In this document: positions 56,235-64,000 of the stretch, piece after piece | Layout of the letters: each line of letters begins with the position of its first letter | Numbering within the stretch: the first letter of the stretch is position 1 | Assembly (NCBI RefSeq): GCF_019968765.1 | Contig: NZ_CP074149.1 | Location: forward strand, 4,030,001-4,094,000 | DNA: 64,000 bases | DNA from: Enterobacter sp. JBIWA008 | GTDB lineage: Bacteria; Pseudomonadota; Gammaproteobacteria; Enterobacterales; Enterobacteriaceae | Reading direction: 5' to 3' | The notes under the pieces: generated by a model | The model's database searches: none | What the model was told of the DNA's origin: nothing | The model's input: only the letters and a program-made list of their open reading frames with translations | Translations under genes and position numbers: made by a program

Positions 56235-58493
56235 TTACTCTTCGCTGTCACCCGCGGTGCTTCGTGCAGGAGAGTCAATCTCCACGCGGTCGATGCGCTG
56301 CAGGCCGCGCATCAGCGAGCCGCGGCGACCGCGCTCACCCACCACTTTCTGCAGCTCTTCCGGACGCAGTTTAATCTTACGCTTGCCGACGTGAATGGTC
56401 AGCGTGCTCTGCGGCGGCAGAAGGAAGAGGTGCGCCAGGCCATCTTCGCCTTTCGCGGCCTCCGCCGACGGGATGTTGATGATCTTGTTGCCCTTGCCTT
56501 TTGACAGCTCCGGCAGATCGCTGACCGGGAACATCAGCATACGTCCGGCGGTAGTGATCGCCAGCAGCATGTCGCTTTCGTTCTCAATCACCAGCGGCGC
56601 CATCACGTGGGCGTTGTCCGGCAGGCTGATCAGCGCCTTACCGGCACGGTTACGGGAGACAAGATCGTTGAAGGTACAGATAAAGCCATAGCCCGCATCG
56701 GACGCCAGCAGCAGTTTCTGGTCATCGGCCTCCATCAGCATATGGTCAACCGTCGCCCCCGGCGGCAGCGTCAGCTTGCCGGTTAGCGGCTCGCCCTGCC
56801 CGCGCGCGGAAGGTAGCGTAATCGGGTCGATGGCATAGCTGCGGCCAGTGGAGTCGATAAACGCCACCGGCTGGTTGCTCTTACCTTTCACCGCCGCTTT
56901 GAAGCTGTCGCCCGCTTTGTAGCTCAGCCCCGGCGCGTCGATATCGTGGCCTTTGGCGCTACGCACCCAGCCGCTCTGCGACAGAACAATGGTCACCGGC
57001 TCGGACGGCTGCATGTCGTGCTCGTTCATCGCCTTCGCTTCTTCGCGCTCGTGCAGCGGAGAACGACGGTCGTCGCCGAAGGCATCGGCATCGGCCTGCA
57101 GCTCTTTCTTCAGCAGGGTATTCATCTTGCGCTCGGACGCGAGGATCGCCTGCAGCTGATCGCGCTCTTTTTCCAGCTCGTTCTGCTCGCCGCGGATTTT
57201 CATCTCTTCCAGTTTGGCGAGATGGCGCAGCTTCAGTTCGAGGATGGCTTCAGCCTGGGTTTCGCTGATGCCAAAGCGCGACATCAGCGCCGGCTTCGGC
57301 TCGTCCTCGGTACGGATGATCTCAATCACTTCGTCGATATTGAGGAACGCCACCAGCAAACCTTCAAGGATATGCAGGCGCTTAAGCACTTTCTCCAGAC
57401 GATGGTTCAGACGACGGCGCACCGTATCGCGGCGGAACGTTAGCCATTCGGTCAGGATCTCCAGCAGGTTTTTCACCGCCGGGCGTCCGTCGAGGCCAAT
57501 CATGTTCAGGTTGATGCGGTAGCTTTTTTCCAGATCGGTGGTGGCGAACAGGTGGTTCATCACCTGCTCCATGTCCACGCGGTTAGAGCGCGGCACGATC
57601 ACCAGACGGGTCGGGTTTTCATGGTCAGATTCGTCACGCAGGTCGTCCACCATCGGCAGCTTTTTATTGCGCATCTGGGAGGCGATCTGCTCCAGCACTT
57701 TGGCACCGGAAACCTGATGCGGCAGCGCGGTGATCACCACGGCGCCGTCCTCTTTATTCCACACCGCGCGCATGCGCACGGAGCCGCGACCGTTCTGGTA
57801 GATTTTGCGGATTTCCGCGCGCGAGGTGATGATCTCAGCTTCGGTTGGGAAATCTGGCCCCTGCACGATATCCAGCAGCTCGTCGAGCGTGGCTTTTGGC
57901 TGCTCGATCAGAGTGATGGCGGCTTTCGCCACTTCACGCAGGTTGTGCGGCGGAATGTCCGTCGCCATGCCGACCGCAATACCGGTAGTGCCGTTCAGCA
58001 GGATGTTCGGCAGACGCGCAGGCAGCATCTTCGGCTCCTGCATCGTACCGTCGAAGTTTGGCACCCAGTCGACGGTTCCCTGGCCCAGCTCGCCCAGCAG
58101 CACTTCGGCATATTTAGAGAGACGGGATTCGGTATAACGCATCGCCGCGAAGGATTTCGGATCGTCCGGCGCCCCCCAGTTCCCCTGACCGTCCACCAGC
58201 GGATAGCGGTAAGAGAACGGCTGGGCCATCAGCACCATCGCTTCGTAACAGGCGCTGTCGCCGTGCGGATGGTATTTACCCAGTACGTCACCGACGGTAC
58301 GGGCGGATTTCTTGAACTTGGCGGTGGCGTTCAGCCCCAGTTCGGACATCGCATACACGATGCGGCGCTGAACGGGCTTCAGGCCATCCCCGATAAACGG
58401 CAACGCCCTGTCCATGATGACGTACATGGAGTAGTTCAGGTAGGCGTTTTCCGTGAATTCATGTAGCGCGAGGCGCTCTGCCATATCGCTCAT
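56235..58493 (-). CDS. parC: DNA topoisomerase IV subunit A ParC
   Basis: 752-residue decatenating topoisomerase subunit, E. coli length. The catalytic Tyr is in [14 protein letters not shown]. The quinolone-resistance region reads [15 protein letters not shown] with Ser80 and Glu84 both in the susceptible form. The C-terminal beta-pinwheel DNA-binding domain is present ([20 protein letters not shown]). Confidence 0.98.
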   Translation of the reverse strand: MSDMAERLALHEFTENAYLNYSMYVIMDRALPFIGDGLKPVQRRIVYAMSELGLNATAKFKKSARTVGDVLGKYHPHGDSACYEAMVLMAQPFSYRYPLVDGQGNWGAPDDPKSFAAMRYTESRLSKYAEVLLGELGQGTVDWVPNFDGTMQEPKMLPARLPNILLNGTTGIAVGMATDIPPHNLREVAKAAITLIEQPKATLDELLDIVQGPDFPTEAEIITSRAEIRKIYQNGRGSVRMRAVWNKEDGAVVITALPHQVSGAKVLEQIASQMRNKKLPMVDDLRDESDHENPTRLVIVPRSNRVDMEQVMNHLFATTDLEKSYRINLNMIGLDGRPAVKNLLEILTEWLTFRRDTVRRRLNHRLEKVLKRLHILEGLLVAFLNIDEVIEIIRTEDEPKPALMSRFGISETQAEAILELKLRHLAKLEEMKIRGEQNELEKERDQLQAILASERKMNTLLKKELQADADAFGDDRRSPLHEREEAKAMNEHDMQPSEPVTIVLSQSGWVRSAKGHDIDAPGLSYKAGDSFKAAVKGKSNQPVAFIDSTGRSYAIDPITLPSARGQGEPLTGKLTLPPGATVDHMLMEADDQKLLLASDAGYGFICTFNDLVSRNRAGKALISLPDNAHVMAPLVIENESDMLLAITTAGRMLMFPVSDLPELSKGKGNKIINIPSAEAAKGEDGLAHLFLLPPQSTLTIHVGKRKIKLRPEELQKVVGERGRRGSLMRGLQRIDRVEIDSPARSTAGDSEE

Positions 58494-58580
58494 TACGTGT
58501 GATTCCTCAACTCAGAAACCGAAGGGTTTCAGGCAATATTGCCGCAGATACTACCTCATCTGATGAATTGAGTCACAAAG

Positions 58581-58607
58581 AAAAAGGGCCGCGTATGCGG
58601 CCCTTTT
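58581..58607. terminator. Terminator downstream of ygiW
   Basis: GGGCCGC-GTAT-GCGGCCC with A-run on one side and TTTT on the other, just past the ygiW stop on the minus strand. Confidence 0.88.
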
Positions 58608-58611
58608 CGGG

Positions 58612-59013
58612 TTATTTGTTCAGCTTAATAACCTGCTTCACGTCGATTTCAAACTCGTTCCAGTCTTTATCGACTTTACCCTGCAGTTCAACTTTATCCT
58701 GCGGAGTGACGGTCACGCCGTTCCAGCGCTTGTGGTCAATCTCAACGACCACCGTGCCGGACTCATCGCGGAAGGTGTAGCGGTCATCTGACAGGCGCTC
58801 GGTAATGTTCCCGCGCAGCTTCACCCAGGCATCGTCCTTCAGGTCTTTCACTTTTGCCGCGGTGGTGAGGTTGGCGTTGTTATCGACAAAACCGCCCTGC
58901 TGAGTTTGCGTCTGGGTCTGTGTGGCCGATGGGCCAGTAAAACCGCCCTGAGCAGCAAAGACCGGCGCGGTGGTCATCATCATGATGGCAGCAATTGCAG
59001 CGAATTTTTTCAT
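58612..59013 (-). CDS. ygiW: OB-fold stress protein YgiW
   Basis: 133-residue periplasmic BOF (bacterial OB-fold) protein. The signal peptide ends APVFAAQG. After a Gln/Thr-rich linker comes the OB domain with WVKLRGNITERLSDDRYTFR and HKRWNGVTVTPQDKVELQGK. E. coli YgiW protects against peroxide and other stresses and is divergent from qseBC, as here. ATG 59013 is well spaced from GGGAGAG; 59019 is also in frame. Confidence 0.93.
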   Translation of the reverse strand: MKKFAAIAAIMMMTTAPVFAAQGGFTGPSATQTQTQTQQGGFVDNNANLTTAAKVKDLKDDAWVKLRGNITERLSDDRYTFRDESGTVVVEIDHKRWNGVTVTPQDKVELQGKVDKDWNEFEIDVKQVIKLNK

Positions 59014-59063
59014 CTTCATCTCTCCCTTTAATGTCGTTTCGCAATCCATTTAACAGGGTAATC

Positions 59064-59079
59064 CTTAACAACTTCTTAA
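59064..59079. promoter_or_regulatory. QseB/PmrA-type box in the ygiW-qseB divergent region
   Basis: CTTAA-CAACTT-CTTAA, two exact pentamers with 6-bp spacing (11-bp period). This is the pattern recognised by PmrA and, in cross-regulation studies, QseB. It is about 75 bp upstream of qseB, consistent with autoregulation. Confidence 0.7.
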
Positions 59080-59152
59080 GGGGAAAATTTATTTATTTTT
59101 TCTGTACAGCAGACGCTCACAGAGGGTTTACTGGCGGCATCAAGGAGGGAAC

Positions 59153-59812
59153 ATGCGCATTTTACTGGTAGAAGATGACAAATTAATCGGCGATGGTATC
59201 AAGGCGGGATTAAGCAAAATGGGCTTTAGCGTGGACTGGTTTACCGACGGAAAAACCGGCCAGGCCGCGCTCTCCTCTGCGCCCTATGATGCCGTGGTGC
59301 TGGATCTGACGCTGCCGGAAATTGACGGTCTGGACATCCTGCGCGCGTGGCGCGAAAGCGGGCACGGCGAGCCAGTATTAATTCTGACGGCGCGGGATGC
59401 GCTGAACCAGCGCGTCGAGGGGCTGCGTCTGGGCGCGGATGATTATCTCTGTAAGCCGTTCGCGCTGATCGAAGTGGGTGCCCGCCTCGAGGCGCTGGTC
59501 CGCCGCAGCCACGGCCAGGCGCGTAGCGAGCTACGTCACGGGAAGGTCACGCTCGATCCGACCCGTCTCGTCGCCACGCTGGACGGCGAGCCGCTGACGC
59601 TCAAGCCGAAAGAGTTCGCGCTGCTGGAACTGTTAATGCGTAACGCAGGCCGCGTGCTGCCGCGAAAGCTGATCGAGGAAAAACTCTATACCTGGGACGA
59701 CGACGTCTCCAGCAACGCCATTGAGGTTCACGTCCATCATTTGCGCCGCAAGCTTGGCAGCGAATTTATCCGCACCGTGCACGGTATCGGCTACACCCTG
59801 GGTGACGCATGA
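59153..59812 (+). CDS. qseB: Response regulator QseB
   Basis: 219-residue OmpR-family regulator. The receiver has acidic VEDDK, Asp51 in [14 protein letters not shown] and Lys in DDYLCKPFA. The C-terminal winged helix has [17 protein letters not shown]. It controls motility and virulence traits in E. coli together with QseC and cross-talks with PmrAB. Its stop overlaps qseC by 4 nt (ATGA). Confidence 0.95.
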   Translation: MRILLVEDDKLIGDGIKAGLSKMGFSVDWFTDGKTGQAALSSAPYDAVVLDLTLPEIDGLDILRAWRESGHGEPVLILTARDALNQRVEGLRLGADDYLCKPFALIEVGARLEALVRRSHGQARSELRHGKVTLDPTRLVATLDGEPLTLKPKEFALLELLMRNAGRVLPRKLIEEKLYTWDDDVSSNAIEVHVHHLRRKLGSEFIRTVHGIGYTLGDA

Positions 59813-61146
59813 AACTGAGCCTGAAACTCCGCCTGACGCTTCTCTTCCTGCTGCTCTCTCTGACGGCATGGTTTGCCGCCAGCCTGGTGGCCTGGCAGCA
59901 GACCACCCACAAGCTCGATAAGCTCTTTGACACGCAGCAGATGCTGTTTGCCAAACGGCTGCTGACGATGGATCTGGACGAGATCCGCGCCCCCGAACGC
60001 ATGCGTGACATCCCGAAAAAAGTAAAGCACGGTCGTCTGGATGACGACGCGCTGGCTTTTGCCATTTACGCCGTCGACGGCAAAATGCTCCTGAACGACG
60101 GTGAAAACGGGCGCGATATCCCGTACCACTATCGCCGCGACGGGTTCGATAACGGGCAACTGCAGGGCGACAACGACGAGTGGCGCTTCCTGTGGCTGAC
60201 CTCACCCGACGGGAAGTACCGCGTGGTGGTCGGTCAGGAGTGGGAGTATCGGCAGGATATGGCGCTGGACGTGGTCAGCTCGCAGCTAACCCCCTGGCTG
60301 GTGGCGCTGCCCGTGATGTTGCTGCTGCTGGTTTTCCTCCTGAGCCGGGAGCTAAAGCCGCTGAAAAAGCTGGCGCAGACCCTGCGCTCCCGCTCGCCGG
60401 ATGCCACCGATAAACTGCCGACGGAGGGTGTTCCTACGGAAGTGCGCCCCCTGCTCGACGCGCTGAATCATCTCTTCGCGCGCACCCAGGAGATGATGAC
60501 CCGCGAGCGCTGCTTTACGTCCGACGCCGCCCACGAGCTGCGCAGCCCGCTGGCTGCCCTGAAGGTGCAAACTGACGTGGCGCAGCTCTCTCATGACGAT
60601 CCGCTGGCGCGGGAAAAGGCGCTGATGCAGCTGCATGCGGGCATCGACCGCGCTTCCCGGCTGGTGGATCAGCTCCTCACGCTGTCGCGTCTGGACTCGC
60701 TGGATAGCCTGGACGGCGTAGAACCGATCGCGATAGCCGATTTGTTACAGTCCGCGGTAATGGACATCTACCCCCCGGCGCAGCAGGCGGGCATTGATAT
60801 TCGCCTGAACATCCATGCACCAGAGGTTACACGCACGGGCCAGCAGCTGCTTCTGAGCCTGCTGGTGCGTAACCTGCTGGATAACGCAATTCGTTACAGC
60901 CCGCGCGGCAGCGTGGTGGACGTGACGCTGGACGCGCGAAGCTTTACCGTGCGCGACAACGGCCCAGGCATTTCACCTGACGCGCTGGTGCGCATCGGCG
61001 AGCGTTTTTATCGTCCACCGGGTCAGGAAGCCAGAGGAAGCGGGCTGGGATTATCCATCGTAAAACGCATCGCCGCCCTGCACGGAATGCGCGTTTCGCT
61101 GAACAATGCCCCTGAAGGCGGTTTTGAAGCAAAGGTCAGCTGGTAA
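59809..61146 (+). CDS. qseC: Sensor histidine kinase QseC
   Basis: 445-residue membrane kinase. TM1 at about 10-30, periplasmic sensor (about 35-155), TM2 at about 160-180, then a HAMP-like linker. The phospho-acceptor His is in [19 protein letters not shown]-box [17 protein letters not shown] and G-boxes VRDNGPGI and [12 protein letters not shown] follow. In E. coli it responds to autoinducer-3 and adrenergic signals. Confidence 0.95.
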   Translation: MKLSLKLRLTLLFLLLSLTAWFAASLVAWQQTTHKLDKLFDTQQMLFAKRLLTMDLDEIRAPERMRDIPKKVKHGRLDDDALAFAIYAVDGKMLLNDGENGRDIPYHYRRDGFDNGQLQGDNDEWRFLWLTSPDGKYRVVVGQEWEYRQDMALDVVSSQLTPWLVALPVMLLLLVFLLSRELKPLKKLAQTLRSRSPDATDKLPTEGVPTEVRPLLDALNHLFARTQEMMTRERCFTSDAAHELRSPLAALKVQTDVAQLSHDDPLAREKALMQLHAGIDRASRLVDQLLTLSRLDSLDSLDGVEPIAIADLLQSAVMDIYPPAQQAGIDIRLNIHAPEVTRTGQQLLLSLLVRNLLDNAIRYSPRGSVVDVTLDARSFTVRDNGPGISPDALVRIGERFYRPPGQEARGSGLGLSIVKRIAALHGMRVSLNNAPEGGFEAKVSW

Positions 61147-61251
61147 GGGATTATTGCGTTTAATGCAAAAGACTTTGCACATTTTGCTCATTTTACCGCA
61201 CCGTCCTCGCGCGTAGAATACTCGCCATACTCTCATCATCGAGGACAACTA

Positions 61252-61833
61252 ATGAGCAACATTCTGATTATCAACGGCGCAAAAGAATTTGCGCACTCTA
61301 AAGGCCAGCTGAATGACACCCTGACCGAGGTCGCGGACGGTTACCTGCGCGACGCCGGGCATGATGTTAAGGTCGTGCGTGCAGACAGCAGCTACGACGT
61401 GAAAGCCGAAGTGCAGAACTTTCTGTGGGCTGACGTGGTGATCTGGCAGATGCCAGGCTGGTGGATGGGCGCGCCGTGGACCGTAAAAAAATACATGGAC
61501 GACGTGTTCACTGAAGGTCACGGCTCACTGTATGCCAGCGATGGCCGCACCCGCTCTGACGCCTCCAAAAAATACGGCTCGGGCGGCCTGATTCAGGGCA
61601 AAAAATATATGCTCTCGCTGACCTGGAACGCCCCCCTGGAAGCCTTCACCGAGAAAGATCAGTTCTTCGAAGGCGTGGGCGTAGACGGTGCGTACCTGCC
61701 GTTCCACAAGGCGAATCAGTTCCTGGGCATGGATCCGCTGCCGACGTTTATCGTCAACGACGTGATTAAAATGCCTGACGTCCCGCGCTATATCGCAGAA
61801 TATCGCAAGCATCTCGCGGAAATTTTTGCTTAA
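61252..61833 (+). CDS. mdaB: NADPH:quinone oxidoreductase MdaB
   Basis: 193-residue flavodoxin-fold FAD enzyme, collinear with E. coli MdaB. It reduces quinones by two electrons and so avoids semiquinone radicals. FAD-site features are INGAKEFAHSKGQLNDTL and WQMPGWWMGAPWTVKKYMDD. It probably forms an operon with ygiN, 31 bp downstream. E. coli has ygiZ between qseC and mdaB; it is missing here. Confidence 0.97.
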   Translation: MSNILIINGAKEFAHSKGQLNDTLTEVADGYLRDAGHDVKVVRADSSYDVKAEVQNFLWADVVIWQMPGWWMGAPWTVKKYMDDVFTEGHGSLYASDGRTRSDASKKYGSGGLIQGKKYMLSLTWNAPLEAFTEKDQFFEGVGVDGAYLPFHKANQFLGMDPLPTFIVNDVIKMPDVPRYIAEYRKHLAEIFA

Positions 61834-61864
61834 CTGGTAGCCTGGAATTAAAGGAGTAGTAAAC

Positions 61865-62179
61865 ATGCTTACCGTTATCGCAGAAATCCGTACTCGTCCA
61901 GGTCAACATCACCGTCAGGCGGTGCTGGATCAGTTCGCGAAAATTATCCCGACCGTACTGAAGGAAGAAGGCTGCCACGGCTATGCGCCGATGGTGGATG
62001 CTGCCACTGACGCCAGCTTCCAGGCGACCGCGCCAGACTCGATCATCATGGTTGAGCAGTGGGAAACCGTCGCGCATCTTGAAGCGCACCTGCAAACCCC
62101 GCACATGAAAGCGTGGAGTGACGCGGTGAAGGGTGACGTGCTGGAAACCCACATCCGTATTCTGGAGCAAGGGGTTTAA
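61865..62179 (+). CDS. ygiN: Quinol monooxygenase YgiN
   Basis: 104-residue ABM-domain protein, same length as E. coli YgiN. It oxidises menadiol back to menadione, so with MdaB it may form a quinone redox cycle. Family features are LTVIAEIRTRPGQHHRQAVL and IIMVEQWETVAHLEAHLQTP. AAAGGAG precedes the ATG. Confidence 0.96.
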   Translation: MLTVIAEIRTRPGQHHRQAVLDQFAKIIPTVLKEEGCHGYAPMVDAATDASFQATAPDSIIMVEQWETVAHLEAHLQTPHMKAWSDAVKGDVLETHIRILEQGV

Positions 62180-62181
62180 GT

Positions 62182-62220
62182 TTCCCCTCACCCCAGTCCT
62201 CACCCACAGGGAGAGGGAAG
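62182..62220. repeat. REP-like GGGAGAGGG element, copy 5
   Basis: TTCCCCTCACCCCAGTCC, then TCACCCACAGGGAGAGGGAA, right after the ygiN stop. A divergent member of the family at 2436, 13969, 41171 and 46723. Confidence 0.65.
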
Positions 62221-62230
62221 ACAGATCCAG

Positions 62231-62266
62231 GCCCGGTGAGCGTCAGCGCCATCGGGCTTTGTTTTT
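62231..62266. terminator. REP-derived hairpin/terminator between ygiN and the RpiR gene
   Basis: GCCCGGTGAGCG ... CGCCATCGGGC resembles the first REP unit at 3919 and is followed by TTTGTTTTT. It could terminate plus-strand transcription from mdaB-ygiN. Confidence 0.6.
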
Positions 62267-63152
62267 AGCTGCTTTTCTTCCCAGGCTTTAACCCGCGATG
62301 TAGTTCGTTGATGCGCTTCATCGACCTGATGGTGCGCTGCGGCTCGGTGGCGGCCACGGATAAAATGATCATCTCCAGACACAGCAGCACCGTGCCGTGG
62401 AGCGGGATTTTGCCTTTTTCTCCGCCGCGCGGAACGTGGATCACCACGCTGGCCTCCTTGCTGAAACACGAATCAAGGGCGTTGGTCAGCAGGATGGTGG
62501 GGATCCCCAGACGTTTTGCTTCGCGCAGTGTGGTTTGCCCTTCCCGATGCGCGGATTTCTGCGCCATCATCACCAGCACGTCACCGCGCTGAAGCGCAAT
62601 CAGCTGTTCCGCAAGCCCTATCCCGGTGCGGTTAAGCGGCGTGGCGGGTAACCCCATACGACTGAACAGCCTGGCGGTGTACTCGGCCAGAATGCCTGAT
62701 GCGCCAATGCCAAATATGGCGACCTGCCTCGCCTGCGCCAGCAGAGAGACCGCCTGGGCCATCGCGTAGCGATTGTGGGGCTCGGATAACACCTCACAGG
62801 TGTGTTGATGCCCCTCCAGCACGAAATCAATGCTCGCGTTGACGTCGCTGGCGAGCGTATTCACCGTGGTGGACATCTTTTCGCTGGAGGTGACCACCGG
62901 ACCAAACCACTGCTCCAGCGTTTGCTTGAGATCGCGCAGCCCGGCGAAACCCAGTGCCTGAATGGCGCGGACCACCGTGGCATCCGAGGTTTTCAGTTCC
63001 GCAGCAATCTCCATTGCGGTCTGCTCCATCACCGCTTCGCGGTTGTCATGGATATAGCGTGCAACCTGCAGCAGACGCGGCGTCAGCTGATGCGCTCGCG
63101 CGCGAAAGCGGTCGCCATAGACATCCACGCGCCCTTTCTCTTTGCGGATCAC
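62265..63152 (-). CDS. MurR/RpiR-family transcriptional regulator
   Basis: 295-residue regulator. The N-terminal HTH_6 domain (about 15-85) has EIAAELKTSDATVVRAIQAL. The central SIS phosphosugar-binding domain (about 125-255) has VAIFGIGASGILAEYTARLF and VLVMMAQKSAHREG. GTG start at 63152 overlaps the stop of the upstream binding-protein gene by 4 nt (GTGA). RpiR proteins usually control sugar use; pairing with an iron-uptake-like binding protein is unusual. Confidence 0.88.
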   Translation of the reverse strand: MIRKEKGRVDVYGDRFRARAHQLTPRLLQVARYIHDNREAVMEQTAMEIAAELKTSDATVVRAIQALGFAGLRDLKQTLEQWFGPVVTSSEKMSTTVNTLASDVNASIDFVLEGHQHTCEVLSEPHNRYAMAQAVSLLAQARQVAIFGIGASGILAEYTARLFSRMGLPATPLNRTGIGLAEQLIALQRGDVLVMMAQKSAHREGQTTLREAKRLGIPTILLTNALDSCFSKEASVVIHVPRGGEKGKIPLHGTVLLCLEMIILSVAATEPQRTIRSMKRINELHRGLKPGKKSS

Positions 63153-64000
63153 CGTGTCGCCTCCGGCAGCGGACGCCCGGCAATCTGCGACTGCACCTGC
63201 GCGGCCATCAGCCCTAACGAGGCGAACGAATTCGAGATGGCCTCTTCACGCGAGATCAGCACGTAATGCCCGGTTCGGCAGGCATTCAGGAACTGACACC
63301 AGCCCGGCATGACCGCATCCATCGCCGCCATCTCGTCCTGCGGTTTACCGCCCGTATCCCCGCGCCAGGTGGCGAAGACGAAATCGGCATCCAGCTCCGG
63401 CAGGCGCTCGGCGCTGACGTCGATGCGCCCTCCGTCCGGGATGTTCTCAATCAGCGGCGGGAATTTGAATCCTGCGTCGCGCAGCACGCGGCCCAGCGAG
63501 TGGTAGCTGTGCATGGCGTTTATCTTTCCCTGATTCGCCTGAATCACGGACACGGTCACCCTGCTGGTATCAACAGTCGCCTTCAGCGCCTTAATCTGCT
63601 CCTGATAGCGCCGCTCCAGAACCTTGAGCCGCGCCTGCGTTCCCGTCAGCTGAGCCAGCTTGCGGTAGATCTCCGGCGCGCCGCCGTCGAGATGATCGAT
63701 GCTTACCGTCGGGGCAATTTTCGCCAGCTGTTCCACCGGGGTGTTGCGGGTCGGCTCGGTAACGATCAGGTCAGGCTTTGCGGCGGCGATGGCTTCAATG
63801 TCGATATCGGCCGTACCGATAAATTTAATGTCGGAATTATCGAAGTCGACGCCGGTCAACATGCCGCTGGAGCGCAGAAAGTGGCTGCCGTCCGGCCGGG
63901 TGCGGCCATGGCTTGCCACCGGCGGCACGCCAAGCTCAATCAGCGGAATGGTGATATCCAGATCGTGCAAGGAGACAATTCGTTTCGGATGAACCGGCAC
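63149..64000 (-). CDS. Ferric siderophore-type ABC transporter substrate-binding protein (5' end outside window)
   Basis: Cluster-8 (FecB/FhuD-like) periplasmic binding protein; 283 residues are visible. It begins in the window at PVHPKRIVSLHDLDITIPLI, typical of the mature domain start, so the signal peptide lies beyond base 64000. Other features are DIEAIAAAKPDLIVTEPTRN, GRVLRDAGFKFPPLIE and ADFVFATWRGD. The GTG at the window edge is unlikely to be the true start. It is translationally coupled to the RpiR-type gene. Confidence 0.85.
   Translation of the reverse strand: MPVHPKRIVSLHDLDITIPLIELGVPPVASHGRTRPDGSHFLRSSGMLTGVDFDNSDIKFIGTADIDIEAIAAAKPDLIVTEPTRNTPVEQLAKIAPTVSIDHLDGGAPEIYRKLAQLTGTQARLKVLERRYQEQIKALKATVDTSRVTVSVIQANQGKINAMHSYHSLGRVLRDAGFKFPPLIENIPDGGRIDVSAERLPELDADFVFATWRGDTGGKPQDEMAAMDAVMPGWCQFLNACRTGHYVLISREEAISNSFASLGLMAAQVQSQIAGRPLPEATR

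Overview
The window reads as chromosome of an Enterobacter-like member of the Enterobacteriaceae. The evidence is near-identity of many products to Escherichia coli K-12 proteins, E. coli-like gene order, moderately high GC, and REP-type intergenic repeats. The backbone runs mutY-yggX-mltC-nupG ... speC-yqgA-pheV ... gss ... yghU ... yghZ-yqhA ... exbD-exbB-metC-yghB-yqhC-yqhD-dkgA-ygiQ ... ftsP-plsC-parC ... ygiW-qseB-qseC-mdaB-ygiN. Relative to remembered K-12 order, the hyb operon, yghA, yqhG/yqhH and ygiS/ygiV are absent. Several accessory blocks sit in these gaps.

Region by region. (1) 1-3913: DNA repair, an iron-associated small protein, a lytic transglycosylase and a nucleoside transporter. 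(2) 3993-13960: a citrate fermentation island. A 2-hydroxycarboxylate transporter, a fumarylacetoacetate-hydrolase-family enzyme and citC-D-E-F-X-G are on the minus strand. The citA-citB two-component system is divergent from them. (3) 14014-17215: ornithine decarboxylase, yqgA and tRNA-Phe (pheV), a usual island insertion point. (4) 17270-24609: a LuxR-type regulator divergent from pgaABCD, which makes the biofilm polysaccharide poly-beta-1,6-N-acetylglucosamine. (5) 24662-32018: glutathionylspermidine synthetase/amidase followed by a five-gene Dpp/Opp-type ABC importer. (6) 32264-38224: yghU, a glycine-zipper protein, and an operon of sugar isomerase-like protein, epoxide-hydrolase-like protein and HSL-type esterase. 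That operon is divergent from a TetR regulator, with a perfect 17+17 bp palindrome between them. Small exported proteins follow. (7) 38353-46721: a chemoreceptor with a sigma-28-type promoter, yghZ, yqhA, three unrecognised genes, Fur-controlled exbBD, MetJ-controlled metC, and yghB. (8) 46761-53832: yqhC and its aldehyde-reductase targets yqhD and dkgA, the radical-SAM protein ygiQ, and a TrkH/TrkG-type potassium transporter. (9) 53863-64000: ftsP, plsC, parC, ygiW, qseBC, mdaB-ygiN, an RpiR-type regulator, and a siderophore-binding protein that runs off the window.

How the genes work together. The cit block is close to a complete citrate uptake and cleavage module with its own sensor, and carries a FAH-family enzyme where an oxaloacetate decarboxylase might be expected. 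pgaABCD is complete. yqhC-yqhD-dkgA is an aldehyde detoxification unit, and mdaB-ygiN a quinone redox pair. No CRISPR array, integrase, transposase or prophage was seen. The less explained items are the three-gene unknown cassette at 41815-43277, a 71-codon ORF at 37759-37974 without a canonical start, a short leader-peptide candidate before yqgA, and a regulatory palindrome that also contains a ribosome binding site.
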